Shown piece by piece: positions 12,853-13,640 of a DNA stretch of 13,640 nucleotides. Location: contig CANQOM010000027.1 of NCBI GenBank assembly GCA_947625445.1, forward strand, positions 1-13,640, read 5' to 3'. The notes under the pieces are model-generated. The model saw only the letters and a program-made list of their open reading frames with translations. It was not told the DNA's origin and did no database searches. The stretch comes from Candidatus Gastranaerophilales bacterium (lineage in GTDB: Bacteria > Cyanobacteriota > Vampirovibrionia > Gastranaerophilales > Gastranaerophilaceae). Each line of letters opens with the position of its first letter. Position 1 is the stretch's first letter. A program made the position numbers and the translations under genes.

Positions 12853-13640
12853 TCATTTTTTTATAGTAAATGTATTATCGTCCATTTGTAAAAATGTAGA
12901 TTTAAGAATATCAATGTTGGTAGTGGCACATCCAAAATATCTGATAACAATACTTGCCGCAAGGTTTCCTAATATAGCTGCATCTTTCTTGCTTAATCCA
13001 CCTGCCAGTGCCAGTGTATATGTAGCAACAACTGTATCTCCTGCACCCGTAACATCAAAAACATCAGTCTTATTGAATACCGGAATCTTTTCATAATTGC
13101 CGTTTCTTTCAAATAATGCCATGCCATCCCCGCCAAGTGTTATTAACGCTGATTCTGCTTTTGTTTTCCTTAATAACTCTTCTCCGGCTTTTTTTAGTGT
13201 TTCTTCATCTTTAATAAAGAATCCTACGGCTTTTTCCGTATCAGGTTGATTTGGTGTCATAGATGTTACACCGCTATATCGTTCTAAATCTTTTTGGGCA
13301 TCAACGACTATAATTTTATTGTACTTTTTACATAATTCTATAGCTTTGTTAATTATGTTATTTGTTAATAAACCTATATTATAATCAGATAAAATCACCG
13401 CATCATGTAACGGAATTGCTTTTTCCATTTGTTGAATAACTTTGTTTTCAATATCTTGAGAAACGGGTTCGATAGTTTCCCTATCAATTCTTACTATCTG
13501 TTGTGTGACAGATTGAGAGCATGAGCCTGAGATTCTTGTTTTTACAGTGGTTGCACGATTTTGGTCTTGTACCATATATTCTGTATTAATATTTGCTTCT
13601 TTAAATGCATTTAATAAAATTGACGCATAATAGTCATTAC
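12853..13640 (-). CDS. hldA: D-glycero-beta-D-manno-heptose-7-phosphate kinase (PfkB/ribokinase family), 5' end missing
   Basis: Phosphorylates heptose-7-P at C1 in ADP-heptose synthesis for the LPS inner core. The frame is open to the right edge (261 codons visible), so about 60-70 N-terminal residues lie outside; the Met at 13575 is internal. Visible motifs are the ATTVKTR...IVRIDRE lid/substrate region, SDYNIG after the DAV strand, TPNQPDTEKAVG with the kinase Asn/Glu, ITLGGDGMALF, and the catalytic-base motif DVTGAGDT (codons near 13053-13033), then an ATP-site helix. The protein stops right after the kinase fold (YFGCATTNIDIL...), so the HldC nucleotidyltransferase half of bifunctional HldE is absent. 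First visible gene of the operon. Other sugar kinases are less likely because of the TVKTR and RIDRE motifs. Confidence 0.88.
   Translation of the reverse strand, partial: NDYYASILLNAFKEANINTEYMVQDQNRATTVKTRISGSCSQSVTQQIVRIDRETIEPVSQDIENKVIQQMEKAIPLHDAVILSDYNIGLLTNNIINKAIELCKKYNKIIVVDAQKDLERYSGVTSMTPNQPDTEKAVGFFIKDEETLKKAGEELLRKTKAESALITLGGDGMALFERNGNYEKIPVFNKTDVFDVTGAGDTVVATYTLALAGGLSKKDAAILGNLAASIVIRYFGCATTNIDILKSTFLQMDDNTFTIKK

Overview
The window is AT-rich (roughly 30% GC by eye). It encodes a diderm cell with lipopolysaccharide: KdsA for Kdo, HldA for heptose, a putative outer-membrane beta-barrel, and diaminopimelate-type lysine/peptidoglycan genes. Several details suggest the non-photosynthetic sister group of Cyanobacteria (Vampirovibrionia/Melainabacteria, perhaps Gastranaerophilales): an IctB-family membrane protein and a DUF4330-like protein, both families I associate with Cyanobacteria, plus a prepilin-like protein of a style common in gut Gastranaerophilales. 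This placement is inference from family resemblance, not a phylogeny.

Left part (1-3183). The 5' part of pyrF runs off the left edge on the minus strand. Upstream of it are a perfect stem-loop and a small unrecognised 121-aa gene. A divergent intergenic region then leads to a plus-strand gene for an exported, probably beta-barrel protein, followed by a lone D-2-hydroxyacid (D-lactate type) dehydrogenase with a stem-loop just after its stop.

Middle part (3184-8343). asd and dapA, two consecutive steps of the lysine/DAP pathway, form a tight plus-strand operon with a type IV prepilin-like gene as third member (probable TTG start). Facing it with no gap is kdsA on the minus strand, of the metal-dependent class and with an extended -10 promoter. 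The kdsA upstream region holds two of three copies of a dispersed intergenic repeat; the third precedes the dehydrogenase gene. Next is a plus-strand DUF805-type membrane protein with extra domains.

Right part (8340-13640). One minus-strand operon runs hldA (5' end beyond the window), a DUF4330-like gene, an IctB-family gene, sucC, sucD and a beta-carbonic anhydrase gene. Most junctions are 1-8 nt overlaps, so translation is probably coupled. The operon joins envelope sugar synthesis, a Wzy/WaaL-superfamily protein, succinyl-CoA synthetase and CO2/bicarbonate interconversion. This grouping is the most interesting feature of an otherwise mostly housekeeping window. I see no CRISPR array, rRNA, tRNA, transposase or phage gene.
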